From Dyadobacter sp. NIV53 (GTDB lineage Bacteria; Bacteroidota; Bacteroidia; Cytophagales; Spirosomataceae), in NCBI RefSeq assembly GCF_019711195.1, contig NZ_CP081299.1, positions 1,984,001 through 2,048,000 of the forward strand: 64,000 nt of DNA. Reading direction: 5' to 3'. The translations under genes and the position numbers were made by a program. The notes beneath the pieces are model-generated. The model saw nothing but the letters and a program-made list of their open reading frames with translations. It did no database searches and had not been told where the DNA came from. How positions within the stretch are numbered: position 1 is the first letter of the stretch; every line of letters begins with the position of its first letter. This document shows positions 63,068 through 64,000 of the stretch, one piece after another.

Positions 63068-64000
63068 CTATTCAACAGGTAATGCAATGACGAATTCGGT
63101 TCCTTCACCTTCGCGACTTTCCACTGTAATCGCTCCGCCGTGCCCTTTGGTTATAATATCATAGCTTAATGAAAGTCCCAAACCAGTTCCTTCTCCAGTA
63201 GGTTTTGTAGTAAAAAATGGCTGGAAAATTTTAGCTCTCACTGATTCCGGAATACCCGTACCATTGTCCCGAACGCGAATCTCTACCTTATTATCAAGCA
63301 GTTTTGTGCTAACCCAAACTGCTGGCTGATAATCCACCCCTTGCCCTTTGCCCAAAGCCCCACGCTCCTTCACAGCGTAAAATGCATTGTTATAAAGATT
63401 CAGCAATACCCGCCCGATCTCCTGAGGAACAACATCAACCATGCCCAGATCAGGATCAAAATCAGTTACCAACTTACAATTGAACTGATCGATAGTCCCG
63501 CTTTTATCTTTTGCCGGATCGCCGGAACGCCTCATTCCGTGGTAGGCCAGTCGCAGGTATTCGTCGGCTAATGCATTCAGGTCCGTAAGCTGGCGCTCGC
63601 CGGTACCAGTGCGCGAATGCTCTAACATACCTTTGACAATGCTGCTGGCGCGACCACCATGGAAGTTTATTTTTTGCAGGTTGCTCGTTAGGTCACTTAG
63701 GATTTCGCTTGCGTATTTTTTTCCGGGTTCAGCCAGTTTCAGAAATGGCCCTTCACCCAGCTCTTCAATTAAATCCATACTTACTTCAGAGAAGTTATTA
63801 ACGAAATTCAATGGGTTCTGAATTTCGTGGGCGATACCTGCCGTCAGTTCCCCCAAACTGGCCAGTTTTTCTTTTTGAATGAGCTGAACCTGGGTAATCC
63901 TAAGATGGTTCAGGGATTGGTTAAGTTCGGCTGTCCGTGCCATAACCTGGTGTTCTAATCGCTCATTTTGACTGGCCAGCAATTGCTGCTTTTCCTGTTC
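63068..64000 (-). CDS. Sensor histidine kinase, C-terminal part (array member 1, runs off window edge)
   Basis: 311 codons visible, open to the window end. The visible part is a coiled coil (QNERLEHQVMARTAELNQSL), the HisKA box AGIAHEIQNPLNFVNNFSE and an HATPase with RDNGTGIPESVRAK and GEGTGLGLSLSYDI, ending TEFVIALPVE. The sensor half lies outside. The EQEKQQLLASQNERLE-type linker matches member 6, so a 7TMR-DISM sensor is likely (inference). Its stop lies 25 bp before the start of member 2. Confidence 0.92.
   Translation of the reverse strand, partial: EQEKQQLLASQNERLEHQVMARTAELNQSLNHLRITQVQLIQKEKLASLGELTAGIAHEIQNPLNFVNNFSEVSMDLIEELGEGPFLKLAEPGKKYASEILSDLTSNLQKINFHGGRASSIVKGMLEHSRTGTGERQLTDLNALADEYLRLAYHGMRRSGDPAKDKSGTIDQFNCKLVTDFDPDLGMVDVVPQEIGRVLLNLYNNAFYAVKERGALGKGQGVDYQPAVWVSTKLLDNKVEIRVRDNGTGIPESVRAKIFQPFFTTKPTGEGTGLGLSLSYDIITKGHGGAITVESREGEGTEFVIALPVE

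Noticed and set aside
1..64000. CRISPR arrays, tRNA or rRNA genes, prophage structural genes
   Set aside because: None seen on reading both strands. The giant cassette lacks recognisable tail-sheath, tube or baseplate motifs, so it was not called phage-derived.

Overview
The window looks like a chromosomal piece of a Bacteroidota bacterium of the Cytophagales type, possibly Dyadobacter-like (inferred from gene families only). Signs are a type IX secretion C-terminal sorting domain, TonB receptor/DUF4374/DUF2271 iron genes, TAnnTTTG promoter elements, a kdp operon with an outer-membrane porin, and large TPR and 7TMR-DISM histidine kinases. No tRNA, rRNA or CRISPR array was seen.

Layout. 0-9.4 kb (minus strand): high-affinity potassium uptake. 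The order of transcription is a prohibitin-like membrane protein, a sigma-54 response regulator, a small conserved-looking protein, two micro-proteins (27 aa and KdpF), KdpA (split at an A7 run), KdpB, KdpC, an OmpL-like porin and KdpD, which runs off the left edge. 9.6-21 kb: accessory metabolism and regulation. It holds an amidohydrolase, a TetR/small acidic protein/PNPOx unit with a clear operator, three SDR-oxidoreductase + AraC-regulator pairs whose upstream regions share TACAAA/TTTGTA inverted repeats, and a decayed HxlR/NADP-reductase pair. 21-28.7 kb: a 1.2-kaa secreted mosaic protein, a vestige of a second copy of its N-terminus, a frameshifted universal stress protein, a dead transposase OrfA, a MarR-EVE-VOC operon and an Old Yellow Enzyme remnant. 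28.8-35 kb: an iron-type TonB receptor operon behind a 15-bp palindrome, with frameshifted DUF4374 and ankyrin genes and a DUF2271 gene.

35.7-48.3 kb: the most unusual part. Four very large, tightly coupled plus-strand genes (1089, 961, 1620 and 521 aa) lack obvious signal peptides. The first carries a DUF6603-type region and the others belong to families I cannot assign a function. They look like a co-translated multi-protein system and are the best candidate for an undescribed system.

48.3-51.4 kb holds a membrane protein, a HipA-toxin C-terminal remnant and a phytoene-desaturase-like oxidoreductase. 51.6-64 kb is a head-to-tail array of six paralogous sensor histidine kinases with almost identical catalytic halves and alternating 7TMR-DISM or TPR sensor halves, with no response regulator in view.

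Four genes (kdpA, usp, DUF4374, ankyrin) are each broken by one single-base indel. This may reflect real decay, recoding (kdpA) or residual sequencing error.
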